Assembly: GCF_009938015.1 (NCBI RefSeq)
Contig: NZ_AP021884.1
Span: forward strand, 851,001 to 915,000
Reading direction: 5' to 3'
Origin: Sulfuriferula plumbiphila
GTDB lineage: Bacteria; Pseudomonadota; Gammaproteobacteria; Burkholderiales; Sulfuriferulaceae
Length of the DNA stretch: 64,000 nt
The notes under the pieces were generated by a model. The model was not told the origin of the DNA. It worked only from the letters and a program-made list of their open reading frames with translations, and did not search any database. Shown here piece by piece: positions 7,536-16,206 of this stretch. Within the stretch, counting starts at the first letter, position 1, and each line of letters begins with the position of its first letter. A program made the translations under genes and the position numbers.

Positions 7536-8207
7536 CTAGCCGCCCGCGTATAAACCGGGAAACTGCTGGCGCAGCGCGGTCAGCTTGGGCAGATCGTAAA
7601 TCATGATGTAGGGGTCATGCGGATGGCGCATGGCGTAATCCTGGTGATAGGCTTCTGCAGGATAAAATGCCTGGAGCGGGGTCACCGTGGTGACGATGGG
7701 CCGGGCCAACACCTTGGCTGCCTGCAACTGCCTGATGTAGGCCTGTGCGATGCGCTGCTGTTCGGGATTGGCAATAAAGATGCTGGAGCGATACTGGGTG
7801 CCGCGGTCAGGCCCCTGGCGGTTGAGTTCGGTAGGGTTGTGTGCGACAGAGAAATACACCTTGAGCAACTGGCCGTACGTGATTACGGACGGATCATAGG
7901 TGATTCTTATCGACTCGGCGTGTCCGGTATTGCCGCCGCTGACGGTTTCATAGCGGGCGCTATCCGCTGCGCCGCCGGAATAGCCGGCTTGCACGGCCGT
8001 CACTCCTTTGACATGCCGGAATACTGCCTCCATGCCCCAAAAGCAGCCGCCGGCGAGTACTGCCGTTTGCGGCGCGGCGTGGCGGGTCAGCGCGGCATCC
8101 GCTGCCGGATCGGGCAGGGTGGCGCCAGCCGAATCACATGCCTGCAGCATGAATAGCGCCAGTACTCCCAGCAATGTCGTTAAGCTGCGTCTGAACAGGG
8201 GTGACAT
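7536..8207 (-). CDS. msrA: Peptide methionine (S)-S-oxide reductase MsrA, lipoprotein form
   Basis: A 223-residue MsrA that repairs methionine-S-sulfoxide. The catalytic motif GGCFWGMEA has C55. The family blocks GYSGG, GHAESIRITYDP and YRSSIF follow. The N-terminus has a signal peptide with a lipobox-like LQAC (C24), so the enzyme is probably a periplasmic lipoprotein. The ATG at 8207 is chosen because GGAGG sits 8 bases upstream; the longer frame would need a TTG start. It is divergent from the double-cupin gene across about 93 bp and convergent with the exported DsrE-like gene. Confidence 0.93.
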   Translation of the reverse strand: MSPLFRRSLTTLLGVLALFMLQACDSAGATLPDPAADAALTRHAAPQTAVLAGGCFWGMEAVFRHVKGVTAVQAGYSGGAADSARYETVSGGNTGHAESIRITYDPSVITYGQLLKVYFSVAHNPTELNRQGPDRGTQYRSSIFIANPEQQRIAQAYIRQLQAAKVLARPIVTTVTPLQAFYPAEAYHQDYAMRHPHDPYIMIYDLPKLTALRQQFPGLYAGG

Positions 8208-8300
8208 GATACGTGCCTCCGGCAAGCTTGTTGTTGAATTAAGAGTCAGCCAAATTGAAAGCGTTCCCGCTCAAATCAAAACACAGGCCCAGGAAACACC

Positions 8301-8963
8301 ATGATGATCAACGCAGACCACAGCCAGCGCGCACTGGTTGACCCCGCCCAACTGCGCTGGGTGGATTCGCCGCTGCCCGGTGTGGCGCGCCGCATGCTGG
8401 AGCGCAACGGCGCGGAAGCGGCGCGCGCCACTTCGGTTGTGCGCTATCAGCCGGGCGCCGGATTTGACGCGCATACCCATCCGCAGGGTGAGGAAATCCT
8501 GGTGCTGGAGGGCATCTTCGAGGATGAATACGGCGTCTATCCGGCAGGCACTTATCTGAAAAATCCGCCGGGTTCGGCGCACCGTCCGTTCAGCAGCAGC
8601 GGTTGTACTTTGTTTGTGAAACTGCGCTACATGCAGCCGGACGACACGCAGCGCGTAGTCATCAACACCCATGAAGCGCAGTGGCTGCCGGGGCTGGTGG
8701 ACGGGCTGCAGGTGCTGCCGCTGTCCGCATTCGGCGGCGAGCATACCGCGCTGGTGCGCTGGCAGCCCGGCACGCGCTTTCAGCCGCACCGGCATTATGG
8801 CGGCGAGGAAATTCTGGTGCTGGATGGCGTGTTTCAGGATGAGTTTGGCGATTACGGTCAGGGGATGTGGCTGCGCAGCCCGCATCTGAGCGTGCATCAG
8901 CCATTCAGCGAGCCGGGTTGCACCATCCTGGTCAAGATAGGGCACCTGGACGTCGCGACTTAG
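8301..8963 (+). CDS. Double-cupin protein of the ChrR type
   Basis: A 220-residue protein made of two homologous ChrR-type cupin domains. The first has HTHPQGEEILVLEGIFEDEYG and the second HRHYGGEEILVLDGVFQDEFG (both shown here as their conserved cores), each a metal-binding HxH-E pattern with a later GxxLR/SPH strand. In ChrR the cupin domain is the C-terminal sensor half of a zinc anti-sigma factor. This protein lacks the N-terminal sigma-binding domain and no sigma factor lies next to it. It is therefore probably a stand-alone cupin, perhaps an acetylacetone-cleaving or quercetinase-like enzyme or a sensor. Substrate unknown. Confidence 0.8.
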   Translation: MMINADHSQRALVDPAQLRWVDSPLPGVARRMLERNGAEAARATSVVRYQPGAGFDAHTHPQGEEILVLEGIFEDEYGVYPAGTYLKNPPGSAHRPFSSSGCTLFVKLRYMQPDDTQRVVINTHEAQWLPGLVDGLQVLPLSAFGGEHTALVRWQPGTRFQPHRHYGGEEILVLDGVFQDEFGDYGQGMWLRSPHLSVHQPFSEPGCTILVKIGHLDVAT

Positions 8964-8995
8964 CACCTGCGCACGAACCGCCGCGCGCCCCTGTT

Positions 8996-9379
8996 TCAAT
9001 GCCTGTGTGAATCGGTGCCGAGCGCGTTGATTGCCGCAAGCTGTTCCGGTGCGGCCTCGCGCTGGATCGCCGCCATGCCCTGTTTGGCACGCTCGTCGCC
9101 GTGCGCGGCGGCAAGGCTGAATAACGCGTAGGCATGCACCAGGTTTTTCGGCAGACCCACACCACGGTAGAACATCAATCCCAGGTTGAACTGCGCCTGA
9201 CGGTCGCCCTGATCGGCCGCTGCGCCGTACCATTTGGCGGCCTCCATATAATCCTGCGGTGCGTCCTTGCCCTCGAAATACAGCACGCCGAGGTTGTATT
9301 GCGCGGTCACATCGCCGCCCTGCGCGGCTTCGAGCAATTTTTTCAGCTGCCCATAACCGGCGAGTTCGATAATATCCAT
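8996..9379 (-). CDS. Sel1-repeat (TPR-like) protein
   Basis: A 127-residue protein of about three Sel1-like repeats. The signatures are AAQGGDVTAQYNLGVLYFEG, AAKWYGAAADQGDRQAQFNL and the third copy with AYALFSLAAAHGDERAK. Sel1 repeats form alpha-helical solenoids for protein contacts. There is no signal peptide, so it is probably cytoplasmic. The ATG at 9379 follows AAGGAA; an upstream in-frame ATG at 9424 would add a sequence unlike Sel1 proteins. It is divergent from yaeQ. Confidence 0.82.
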   Translation of the reverse strand: MDIIELAGYGQLKKLLEAAQGGDVTAQYNLGVLYFEGKDAPQDYMEAAKWYGAAADQGDRQAQFNLGLMFYRGVGLPKNLVHAYALFSLAAAHGDERAKQGMAAIQREAAPEQLAAINALGTDSHRH

Positions 9380-9481
9380 GTGTATTCCTTGTGTTGGGCG
9401 AATTTTACCCGGATGCGCTCGCACGGGTGCGCATCCGGGGCTAAACTGTCGCGCTCACGCCACCCTGATACCCCCTAGCCC

Positions 9482-10027
9482 ATGGCACTCAAAGCAACCA
9501 TCTTCAAAGCCGACCTGCAAATCGCCGATATGGACCGGCACTATTATGCCAGCCACGCGCTGACCCTTGCGCGCCATCCGTCGGAAACCGACGAGCGCAT
9601 GATGGTGCGCCTGCTGGCATTCGCCCGCCACGCGCATGAATATCTGGCGTTTGCCAAAGGCATCTCCGAAGCGGACGAGCCTGACGCCTGGCAGAAGGAT
9701 TTGACCGGCGCGATTGAACTGTGGATAGACGTGGGGCTGCCTGATGAAAAACGCATCCTCAAAGCCAGCGGCCGTGCCGCCCAGGTGGCGATATACAGCT
9801 ATGGCGGCCACGGCGCCAACCTGTGGTGGGCTGCCATCAGCCCCAGACTCGCGCGGCTGAAAAACCTGACCGTGATCAATCTGCCATTGCCCGTCACCCA
9901 GGCGCTGGCCAAACTGGCGCAACGCAACATGCAGCTCAGTTGCACGATAGAAGATGGCGCAATCTGGCTGTCCAGCGACACCGAAACGGTGCCGGTGGAA
10001 TTTGTCGTACTGCAGGCGCCGGTCTAA
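9482..10027 (+). CDS. yaeQ: YaeQ family protein
   Basis: A 181-residue YaeQ-family protein. It starts with MALKATIFKADLQIADMDRHYY and carries the conserved blocks LTLARHPSETDERMMVRLLAF and ELWIDVGLPDEKRILKASGRA. Structural studies place YaeQ in a PD-(D/E)xK nuclease-like fold; its cellular role is uncertain. The usual length is about 180 residues, so the gene is complete. It lies 30 bp upstream of yaiI and is probably co-transcribed with it. Confidence 0.93.
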   Translation: MALKATIFKADLQIADMDRHYYASHALTLARHPSETDERMMVRLLAFARHAHEYLAFAKGISEADEPDAWQKDLTGAIELWIDVGLPDEKRILKASGRAAQVAIYSYGGHGANLWWAAISPRLARLKNLTVINLPLPVTQALAKLAQRNMQLSCTIEDGAIWLSSDTETVPVEFVVLQAPV

Positions 10028-10057
10028 AGATGCGCCATTGATTGCCGGGATTCGGTC

Positions 10058-10504
10058 ATGCACATCTGGGTAGATGCCGACGCCTGCCCGGGCGTCATCA
10101 GGGATATCCTGTTCCGTGCCGCAGAGCGGGCGCACATTTCCATGACATTGGTGGCCAACCAGCTGTTGCGCACGCCGCCTTCGCCGTATATCCGCGCGCT
10201 GCAGGTAGCCAGGGGTTTTGACGTGGCGGATAACGAGATCGTGCAGCGGCTGCAAGCGGGCGACCTGGTGATTACCGCGGATATTCCACTGGCGGCGGAC
10301 GTCATTGAAAAAGGCGGCCATGCGCTCAACCCCAGAGGCGAGTTTTACAGCAAGGAAACGATCCGGGCTTTACTCACCATGCGCAACTTCATGGACGCGT
10401 TGCGCGGCAGCGGCGTACAGACAGACGGCCCGGCGGCCTTTTCAAATAGTGACCGGCAGGCGTTTGCCAATCAGCTGGATCGATTTCTGACCCGTCTGGC
10501 GTGA
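10058..10504 (+). CDS. yaiI: YaiI/YqxD family protein (UPF0178, DUF188)
   Basis: A 148-residue DUF188 protein with a PIN-like predicted nuclease fold. It opens with [15 protein letters not shown], the family signature with its acidic pair, and continues with [26 protein letters not shown] and [12 protein letters not shown]. Biochemical function is unknown. The stop codon is formed by the first bases of a dispersed repeat (see 10501-10665), so the C-terminus may have been trimmed by repeat insertion, although the length still fits the family. Confidence 0.9.
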   Translation: MHIWVDADACPGVIRDILFRAAERAHISMTLVANQLLRTPPSPYIRALQVARGFDVADNEIVQRLQAGDLVITADIPLAADVIEKGGHALNPRGEFYSKETIRALLTMRNFMDALRGSGVQTDGPAAFSNSDRQAFANQLDRFLTRLA

Positions 10505-10665
10505 GTCTGGAAACGGCATTAACGGAGCACGGGGAGAAGCAGGAAGGCAAAAGGAAAAAAGCAAAAATGGAAAGACAAAAACCAAGTCCAGAGAGGCGTC
10601 TTGAATTTTGCATTGCAGTTTCCTCCGTGCTCTCCGTGACCGTGGTTAACTGTTTTTCGAAGAGA
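10501..10665 (+). repeat. Dispersed repeat, inverted pair
   Basis: The left arm is GAGTCTGGAAACGGCATTAA followed by GGAGCACGGGG and GCAGGAAGGCAAAA. The right arm (about 10612-10662) in reverse complement reads AACAGTTAACCACGG, then CACGGAGAGCACGGAGGAAA. The two arms are related copies in opposite orientation. Related single copies occur at 13562-13622 and 23672-23738. The yaiI stop codon lies in the left arm. The whole 10505-10677 gap holds no gene. Confidence 0.6.
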
Positions 10666-10677
10666 GGTCATTACCCG

Positions 10678-11082
10678 CTACAACGGCATCGCCAGTTTGT
10701 CGTTAAGCCGCAGCCAGCCGCGTGCCACGCGGTATAGCACCCATAATCCGGCGATGGAGACGACCGCAATCGCCAGCGGAATGCCGATCAGCGTAAACAC
10801 CAGCAGCCACGCCACCACTACCCACAGCAAGGCGAACCAGAAAGTGCGGATCTGCCAGCGGAAATGCGATTCCAGATAAGTGCCGCGTGCCTCGCCGCGC
10901 TTGATATAGTTGAGCACCACCGCCAGGATCGACGGCCAGCCGGTGAGGAAGGCAGTAACGATGAGCATGGGGCTGAGCAAACCCGTGACCACGGTGAACG
11001 CATGCAGACCATAAATCACGTGGGTGATCGTCACCAGGCCATCCGCCGGCAACTTGCCGGCTTCAATATTGTTTTCTGTCAC
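10678..11082 (-). CDS. DUF4870-like small integral membrane protein
   Basis: A 134-residue membrane protein with about three hydrophobic helices: GLHAFTVVTGLLSPMLIVTAFL, FWFALLWVVVAWLLVFTLIG and IAVVSIAGLWVLYRVARGWL (given as their approximate cores). The motif YIKRGEARGTYLESHFRWQIRTFW between helices is the hallmark of DUF4870-like proteins. Function unknown. The GTG at 11082 is chosen because GGAGG lies 5 bases upstream; the longer frame to 11175 lacks both a ribosome site and family similarity. Confidence 0.8.
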   Translation of the reverse strand: MTENNIEAGKLPADGLVTITHVIYGLHAFTVVTGLLSPMLIVTAFLTGWPSILAVVLNYIKRGEARGTYLESHFRWQIRTFWFALLWVVVAWLLVFTLIGIPLAIAVVSIAGLWVLYRVARGWLRLNDKLAMPL

Positions 11083-11319
11083 GCTGGCCTCCTGCAACTG
11101 GACTGATTGGGATGGGTCAGTATAGCGCCCGCGCGGCGCCTTGCGCGTTTTACCAGCATCAGGGGTGCCATGCAACCGCTTCCCCGGCGCGCCATGCAGC
11201 CGGTTATACTGACAGGCATGGCGCCGTGCAATTGGCCTTGTTGCATACAGCGCAACCCATCGCAGCGGCGATTTACCCCGTCAGACAAAATACCCCGTTA
11301 ATCGAATAAAGGAATTCCA

Positions 11320-12390
11320 ATGAGCAGCATGAATGCACTGCTACTCTACTGTCGCGCCGGGTTCGAAAAAGAATGCGCGGGCGAAATCATGGCCTGGGCG
11401 ACCGAGCTGGGCGTACATGGCTACGTCAGAGCCGCCGAGCAAACCGGCTGGGTCCTGTTCCAGGCTGAAACGCAGGATGAGATCACGCTGATTACCAGCG
11501 AGCTACCCTTTACCCGCCTCATTTTTGCGCGCCAGTGGGTGCAAGTCGCGGCGCTGATTCAGGGCATGCCTGAGGGCGACCGCCTTACCGCAGTCAAGGC
11601 CGCCGTGAGCCAGCTTGCGCCACGCTATTCTGAAATCCGGGTGGAAACCCCCGACACCGATGTCGCCAAAACGCGTCTGGGATTTTGTGGGCGTTTCACC
11701 CGTCCGCTCACCGCGGCGCTGGAAAAAACCCGCCAGTTGGTTCCCGGCGCGAGCGCGCCGCGCCTGCATGTGTGTTTTGTGGCCGACGATGCGGCTTATG
11801 TGGGCATCTCCGATCCGGCCAATTCCGCGCCGTGGTTCATGGGTATCCCGCGCGTGCGCGTCGGGCGCGATGCACCGAGCCGCTCCGCCGGCAAGCTGGC
11901 GGAAGCACTGATGGTGTTTCTCGACGGCAGCAACGCGCATGAACTCAAGGCCGGAATGCGCGCTGTCGACCTGGGCGCCTCGCCCGGCGGCTGGGCGTGG
12001 GTGCTGGCGCAAAAAGGCATCCGCGTCACCGCCGTGGATAACGGTCCGATGGCTGCAGCGGCGATGGCCACCGAAATGGTCGAGCACATGCGCGGCGACG
12101 GCTTCACCTACCGGCCGCATCATCCGGTGAACTGGCTGGTGTGCGACATGGTGGAAAGCCCGTCGCGCATTGCCCAGCTGGTGGCGGAATGGATCGCGCG
12201 CGGCCATGCCCGCCACGCCATTTTCAATCTCAAACTGCCGATGAAAAAACGCCTGGAAGAAGTGCGCCGCTGCGAAGAAATTATCGCCAAACGGCTGGAG
12301 CGCGAAGATATGAGCTACACTTTGCAGATCAAACAGCTGTATCACGACCGCGAGGAAGTGACGCTATGTTTGATGCGTGACAAGGCGTGA
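11320..12390 (+). CDS. rlmM: 23S rRNA (cytidine-2498-2'-O)-methyltransferase RlmM
   Basis: A 356-residue RlmM. The N-terminal ferredoxin-like/THUMP part (about 1-165) begins ALLLYCRAGFEKECAGEI. The Rossmann methyltransferase domain has the SAM motif DLGASPGGWAWVLAQKG, then AVDNGPM, LVCDMVESPSRIA and FNLKLPMKKR. These carry the K-D-K-E residues typical of RNA 2'-O-methyltransferases. An AAAGGA site precedes the ATG at 11320 by 6 bases. Length matches the family; confident. Confidence 0.94.
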   Translation: MSSMNALLLYCRAGFEKECAGEIMAWATELGVHGYVRAAEQTGWVLFQAETQDEITLITSELPFTRLIFARQWVQVAALIQGMPEGDRLTAVKAAVSQLAPRYSEIRVETPDTDVAKTRLGFCGRFTRPLTAALEKTRQLVPGASAPRLHVCFVADDAAYVGISDPANSAPWFMGIPRVRVGRDAPSRSAGKLAEALMVFLDGSNAHELKAGMRAVDLGASPGGWAWVLAQKGIRVTAVDNGPMAAAAMATEMVEHMRGDGFTYRPHHPVNWLVCDMVESPSRIAQLVAEWIARGHARHAIFNLKLPMKKRLEEVRRCEEIIAKRLEREDMSYTLQIKQLYHDREEVTLCLMRDKA

Positions 12391-12479
12391 AACCAACCCC
12401 CCTGTTTAGTCTATTCAATCCCCTGTTGCCGGGAATACATCTAGTCACATCCATGTAACTGAAACAAGCGGAGGTGTGC

Positions 12480-12888
12480 ATGACGGCATTGCGCAAAAAT
12501 CGACCCGATACAGCGCAGAAACAACGTATGGTGGGGGTCGCGTCAGCGCTCGGCTTCCCTCGATCGCGCGCTCGAGTGGCGGCGTCTGTTTACCGAGGTT
12601 TGGGGCACCTTTCTGCTGGTCATGGTTGCTGCCGGTGGCGGGCGCTGAGTGCCGGACTGGTGAACACGATTCTCGGCACCGCCTCAGGAGCGCGCAACAC
12701 CGGCACCAACGGCGCCATCGCGGTGGGCGGCTAGCTTGCCCTGGCAGGGGCTTGGGCGGCGCCGATCAGTGGCGCCCTGATGAACCCGGTGCGCTTCCTG
12801 GCGCCGCACCTGGTGCGTGGCGACTTCGGCACCACCTGGATCGGTCGGGCCGGATCCGGGCGCGCTGATCGGGCAAGTGGGCTGTAAT
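12480..12888 (+). pseudogene. Decayed MIP/aquaporin-family channel
   Basis: A broken aquaporin-like gene. A ribosome site GGAGGTGTG precedes the ATG at 12480. The first transmembrane helix (EWRRLFTEVWGTFLLVMVAA) is read in another frame (12574-12645). A jump follows directly to the last third of the channel (NTILGTASGARNTGTNGAIA), back in the original frame. A TAG at 12732 replaces the codon after GG that is normally Tyr. The second-half NPA region survives as SGALMNPVRFLAP, with Ala of NPA changed to Val. About half the channel has been deleted. Not functional. It lies just upstream of the DUF1003 gene. Confidence 0.85.
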
Positions 12889-12940
12889 GAACTTGCGATG
12901 ACCAGGCTACATGCAATGCTGAAAGGAGCTTGACAGACCG

Positions 12941-13585
12941 ATGAATTCCAAACCTTCTAAACCTTCTAAACCCGTATCACCTTCACATAGCCATGACAAA
13001 TTATCCGAAGCTGGACTGGACCAGATCAACGAGAACATCGGCGCCATTTCAGCGTTCTACGCGCGCGAAAAACAAAAGATCAGTCCGTCGCAACGGTTCC
13101 TGGAGAACATTAGCCATTTTGTCGGACAGCCGCTTTATTTCGGTTCGATCCTGCTGTTTGTTTCAGCCTGGATTTTGGCCAATGTATTTGCGCGCCAACT
13201 CGGGTTGGTGGAATTTGACGAACCTCCATTTCTTTGGCTGCAAGGTACGGTCAGTTTGGGTGCGTTGTTGACAACAACAGTGGTTGCGATCAAGCAAAAT
13301 CGCATGGCCAAGATGGAGGAACAGCGCGCGCACCTGGATCTACAGGTCAATCTGCTGACCGAACAGAAAAGTACCAAAATCATTGACCTGCTGGAAGAAC
13401 TGAGACGCGATCTGCCCATGGTCAAAAACCGCTATGATCCTGAAGCGGAAGCATTCCAGGAATCGACCGACCCACATCTGGTTCTCGCGGCGCTGGATGA
13501 ACAGGGAGTGTCGGCGGAGCAGCCACAGGATACGGGAGAGGCTAAAACCGATGTTGAGCGGAATAAACCTGGAAAGAACAGTTAA
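12941..13585 (+). CDS. DUF1003 membrane protein
   Basis: A 214-residue DUF1003 protein. Residues 25-60 hold a helix with SAFYAREKQKISPSQRFLEN. Two membrane helices follow (about 66-83 PLYFGSILLFVSAWILAN, and about 100-116 VSLGALLTTTVVAIKQNRM), then the cytoplasmic QRAHLDLQVNLLTEQKSTKI segment that is the family signature. Function unknown. The last three codons and the stop lie inside a dispersed repeat (13562-13622), so the C-terminal tail is repeat-derived. Confidence 0.88.
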   Translation: MNSKPSKPSKPVSPSHSHDKLSEAGLDQINENIGAISAFYAREKQKISPSQRFLENISHFVGQPLYFGSILLFVSAWILANVFARQLGLVEFDEPPFLWLQGTVSLGALLTTTVVAIKQNRMAKMEEQRAHLDLQVNLLTEQKSTKIIDLLEELRRDLPMVKNRYDPEAEAFQESTDPHLVLAALDEQGVSAEQPQDTGEAKTDVERNKPGKNS

Positions 13586-13622
13586 CCATGGGGAAAAAAC
13601 AAGGAAGGCAAAAATCAAGCCC
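13562..13622 (+). repeat. Dispersed repeat copy overlapping the DUF1003 stop codon
   Basis: AATAAACCTGGAAAGAACAG then TTAACCATGGGGAAAAAACA and AGGAAGGCAAAAATCAAGCC. It is similar to 23672-23738 and to the arms at 10501-10665. The TAA of the DUF1003 gene is the TTAA of the repeat. No gene is seen in the remaining sequence to 13815. Confidence 0.6.
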
Positions 13623-13815
13623 GGCGCTGTTGGCAAGCCATGGATTTAGCTCGCGCCTGACCCGCTGTGGGAAAATGCCGATTCGGCCCCCTTGGGCACC
13701 CGATAGCATGACTCGGCAGCTTCAACCTGAAAAATCGCCAGAACACAAAATATGACCCCTTGATTCAATATGGGCCGGATGTGTTGTGTCTGGTGTTGCA
13801 GCTGCCCTGCTGCAC

Positions 13816-14823
13816 TCACCTGGCCGCGCTATAGGCCCTGAACCCGTAACGCTCGAAAATAGCCCGTGCCGTGGGTGAACGCAAGAACCCCACCCATTCC
13901 TTGCCAGCCTCGGGATGCGCTGCGCCTTTGACCACTGCCGAAGCGTAAATCGCAGTCGTATTCTGGTCAGCCGGAATCGCTATATTGCTGATCGGGTGGC
14001 CAACCTGCTCTTGGAAAATCGCCTCCGATTTCCAGGTCACGCCGGCATCGGCCAGGCCCTGCATCAGGAACAGCGGCGTCTGACGGTGGTGGACATGGGT
14101 CAGGATGGTCTGGCCGTCCTTGACCTTGTCCTCATACACGCTTTTTTCCAGTGCAGCACCGCCCGCCTTGGCCAGCGAGGCCTTGATTTGCCGGGCCACA
14201 CCTTCCCACTCCGGGTTGGGCATGGACAGGCGCACGCCAGGCTTGCCCAGATCGGTCAGGCCGGTGATATGCGCCGGGTTGTTCTTTGGAATCATGATGG
14301 CCAGATCGTTGGTCACGTAGGGCACGGCCGCACCGGTCAGGATACCGTCGGCGATCGCGGCCCGGATCTTTTTCAGCCCGGCCGCATACACATCGGGCTT
14401 GACCGTCCAGGTCATGTTGCCCACGGTAATGGTGCCACCTGCATGCATCTGCTTGAGCAGAATGCCCGGCGGCAGGGTTTCGAAATAGATGCGCCCCTGG
14501 TATTGCGGGTGTTCCTGCTCGAACGCAGCCACCAGCGGCGCCATTGCGAAGTAGTAGTTGCCGGCGACGAAAATCACCAGTTTTGGATTATTCAGATTGC
14601 CGTGGAAATCCGCCAGGACGTTGACCTCGGGCACGGTGAACTGCAGCCCCTTGATGGTCGCCGGTGCGTTGGCGCCCTGCTGCCAGGGTGGAAAAATCTC
14701 CCCTTTATACTGGGGCGGCTGCACCTTGCCGCCCCAGCCGGCAGTCGTAGCGCAGGCAGGTAACACAAAGAGCAGTGCTGCACCCAGCGCAGCAGAGAGG
14801 GTATGTTTGGCGGCTGGTTTCAT
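13816..14823 (-). CDS. ModA-like solute-binding lipoprotein
   Basis: A 335-residue extracytoplasmic solute-binding protein of the molybdate/ModA-like (SBP_bac_11) type. The signal peptide ends LPACATTAG. The mature part has LVIFVAGNYYFAMAPLVAAF near residue 85, NDLAIMIPKNNPAHI, DLGKPGVRLSMPNPEWEGVA and a C-terminal GKEWVGFLRSPTARAIFERYGF, the usual end of ModA proteins. No ABC permease or ATPase gene is adjacent, so it is an orphan binding protein. It starts 21 bp downstream of the Tat-exported DsrE-like gene with a GAGGAG site, so the two form an operon. The ligand is unknown; molybdate is only a family guess. Confidence 0.8.
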   Translation of the reverse strand: MKPAAKHTLSAALGAALLFVLPACATTAGWGGKVQPPQYKGEIFPPWQQGANAPATIKGLQFTVPEVNVLADFHGNLNNPKLVIFVAGNYYFAMAPLVAAFEQEHPQYQGRIYFETLPPGILLKQMHAGGTITVGNMTWTVKPDVYAAGLKKIRAAIADGILTGAAVPYVTNDLAIMIPKNNPAHITGLTDLGKPGVRLSMPNPEWEGVARQIKASLAKAGGAALEKSVYEDKVKDGQTILTHVHHRQTPLFLMQGLADAGVTWKSEAIFQEQVGHPISNIAIPADQNTTAIYASAVVKGAAHPEAGKEWVGFLRSPTARAIFERYGFRAYSAAR

Positions 14824-14844
14824 CGTTGCCTCCTCGGGATTGGC

Positions 14845-15642
14845 TTACGTGGCGTAATGATAGCCGGCGTTTTGCAATTCCACCAGCGTGCCGACAACGC
14901 CCGGGGTGAGAATCACACCCGGAATCAAATGGTTGGTGAACTCGGCGGCCATCTGCTCGTGGCTCAGGTGGTCGGGGTTCACGCCCTTATTGTGCAGATC
15001 CATGGTCACCTCCCAGATTTCGTTGTGGCAGGCCAGGAATACCACGCCGCGCTTTTGCAGCACGGTGATGCTGTTGTCGTACGGAGAGAATACACCCTTG
15101 GTGTTTTCGTAATCGGCGGGATTAGCCTTCGATCCGAGTGGGGCAGCCAGAAATGTGTTGGTCTTGAACTTGTCCTTGCTGAGTTTGGCGAAACCGTATT
15201 TGTCCCAGATCATTTCGTCATACAGCGCCAGATGTGCACTGCCGTGGGTAGCCGAAACTGCCAGAAAGTCCGGGTGCCTGAACGCCCATATCTGTGCATT
15301 CATCGCGTTACGCATCAGATTCAGCCACGGACCTGCCAGGTCGGTATTGTCCCAAACCTGCTTGGGACCTCCGGTGTACTGCAGCACTTCGTTGAATGCC
15401 TTGCTGTCCCATTGATGCGGCGCGTTCAGTATCATCGGCACCGTCTTGAAATCGCGCCGGCGCGGCAATACAGCCAGGCGCTGGTTCAGCGCCTGCAGGG
15501 TCTTGGCGCCCGGCGCCAGCAGATTCGCGGCCTGGACGCGCGAACCTGCGGCGCGTGCCACGCCCAGACTCAGGCTGGCGATGCCTAGACCCAGTAATGT
15601 ACTACGCAGCACATCGCGCCGGCTGAAATGCTTTTGATCCAT
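14845..15642 (-). CDS. Tat-exported DsrE-like protein
   Basis: A 265-residue protein with a twin-arginine signal (SRRDVLRSTLLGLGIASLSL, then GVARA). The mature part has TVPMILNAPHQWDSKAFNEV, MNAQIWAFRHPDFLAVSATH and a C-terminal DsrE-superfamily-like block: GVVFLACHNEIWEV with a single Cys, then PGVILTPGVVGTLVELQNAG. Tat export suggests a cofactor or folded complex. The C-terminal pattern parallels the exported DsrE-like gene at 7002. AAGGAG precedes the ATG. Related proteins have been labelled only as Tat-signal proteins. Function unknown; DsrE membership rests on my reading of the C-terminal pattern. Confidence 0.72.
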   Translation of the reverse strand: MDQKHFSRRDVLRSTLLGLGIASLSLGVARAAGSRVQAANLLAPGAKTLQALNQRLAVLPRRRDFKTVPMILNAPHQWDSKAFNEVLQYTGGPKQVWDNTDLAGPWLNLMRNAMNAQIWAFRHPDFLAVSATHGSAHLALYDEMIWDKYGFAKLSKDKFKTNTFLAAPLGSKANPADYENTKGVFSPYDNSITVLQKRGVVFLACHNEIWEVTMDLHNKGVNPDHLSHEQMAAEFTNHLIPGVILTPGVVGTLVELQNAGYHYAT

Positions 15643-15758
15643 GAACGGGTCTCCTTAATTGATTGTTTGATTGGATGCTGCGATGCTGGCGATGGGTAAA
15701 AAATCATACGGAATCCGGAAAGCTTGCATGCTGTTTCATCATCGGCGTGGAGCAGCCC

Positions 15759-16140
15759 CTATTTCGCCATGGCGGGGGTCACCCGCCATACGATGTTGCC
15801 AACGTCATCGGCGACAAGCAGCGCGCCCATACGGTCGACTGCCACGCCAACCGGACGGCCTAGCGCATCACCGTGCGCACTGACAAAGCCGGTGAGTACA
15901 TCCTCAGGTGTCCAGACAGGGTACCTTGGCGAACGGCAGTCCTCGGTGTCGCGCCCGCAGGCCAGCCTTTGGCCGGGGCTATATTGACGGTGGGCAATAA
16001 TGTGGGGTGCGGCGTCGGTAGCGTCGGATGGGGACCGACGCCCGCCTGTTCCGGCAATGTCGCCACTTCACCACAGGCGCCAAGATTCAGTATTAACAGG
16101 CAGACGAGCAGGCGATGAATGGCGCATTTTGCATCTCCAG
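15759..16140 (-). pseudogene. Sorbosone dehydrogenase-like (PQQ beta-propeller) gene with a large internal deletion
   Basis: The 5' part (about 15945-16140) encodes a lipoprotein start ([20 protein letters not shown]) followed by [17 protein letters not shown], as at the N-terminus of membrane PQQ-type sorbosone/glucose dehydrogenases. The 3' part (15759 to about 15925), in another frame, reads [40 protein letters not shown] and VTPAM, then a TAG stop, which is the C-terminus of the same family. Some 300 residues of propeller in between are missing. Only the two ends remain, so this is a deletion fossil. Confidence 0.82.
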
Positions 16141-16206
16141 TTGGGAGGTGAAGAGCAATTATTGAAGACACAAATTGTCACGCTGAACGCGTTACTCCCG
16201 AACGGC

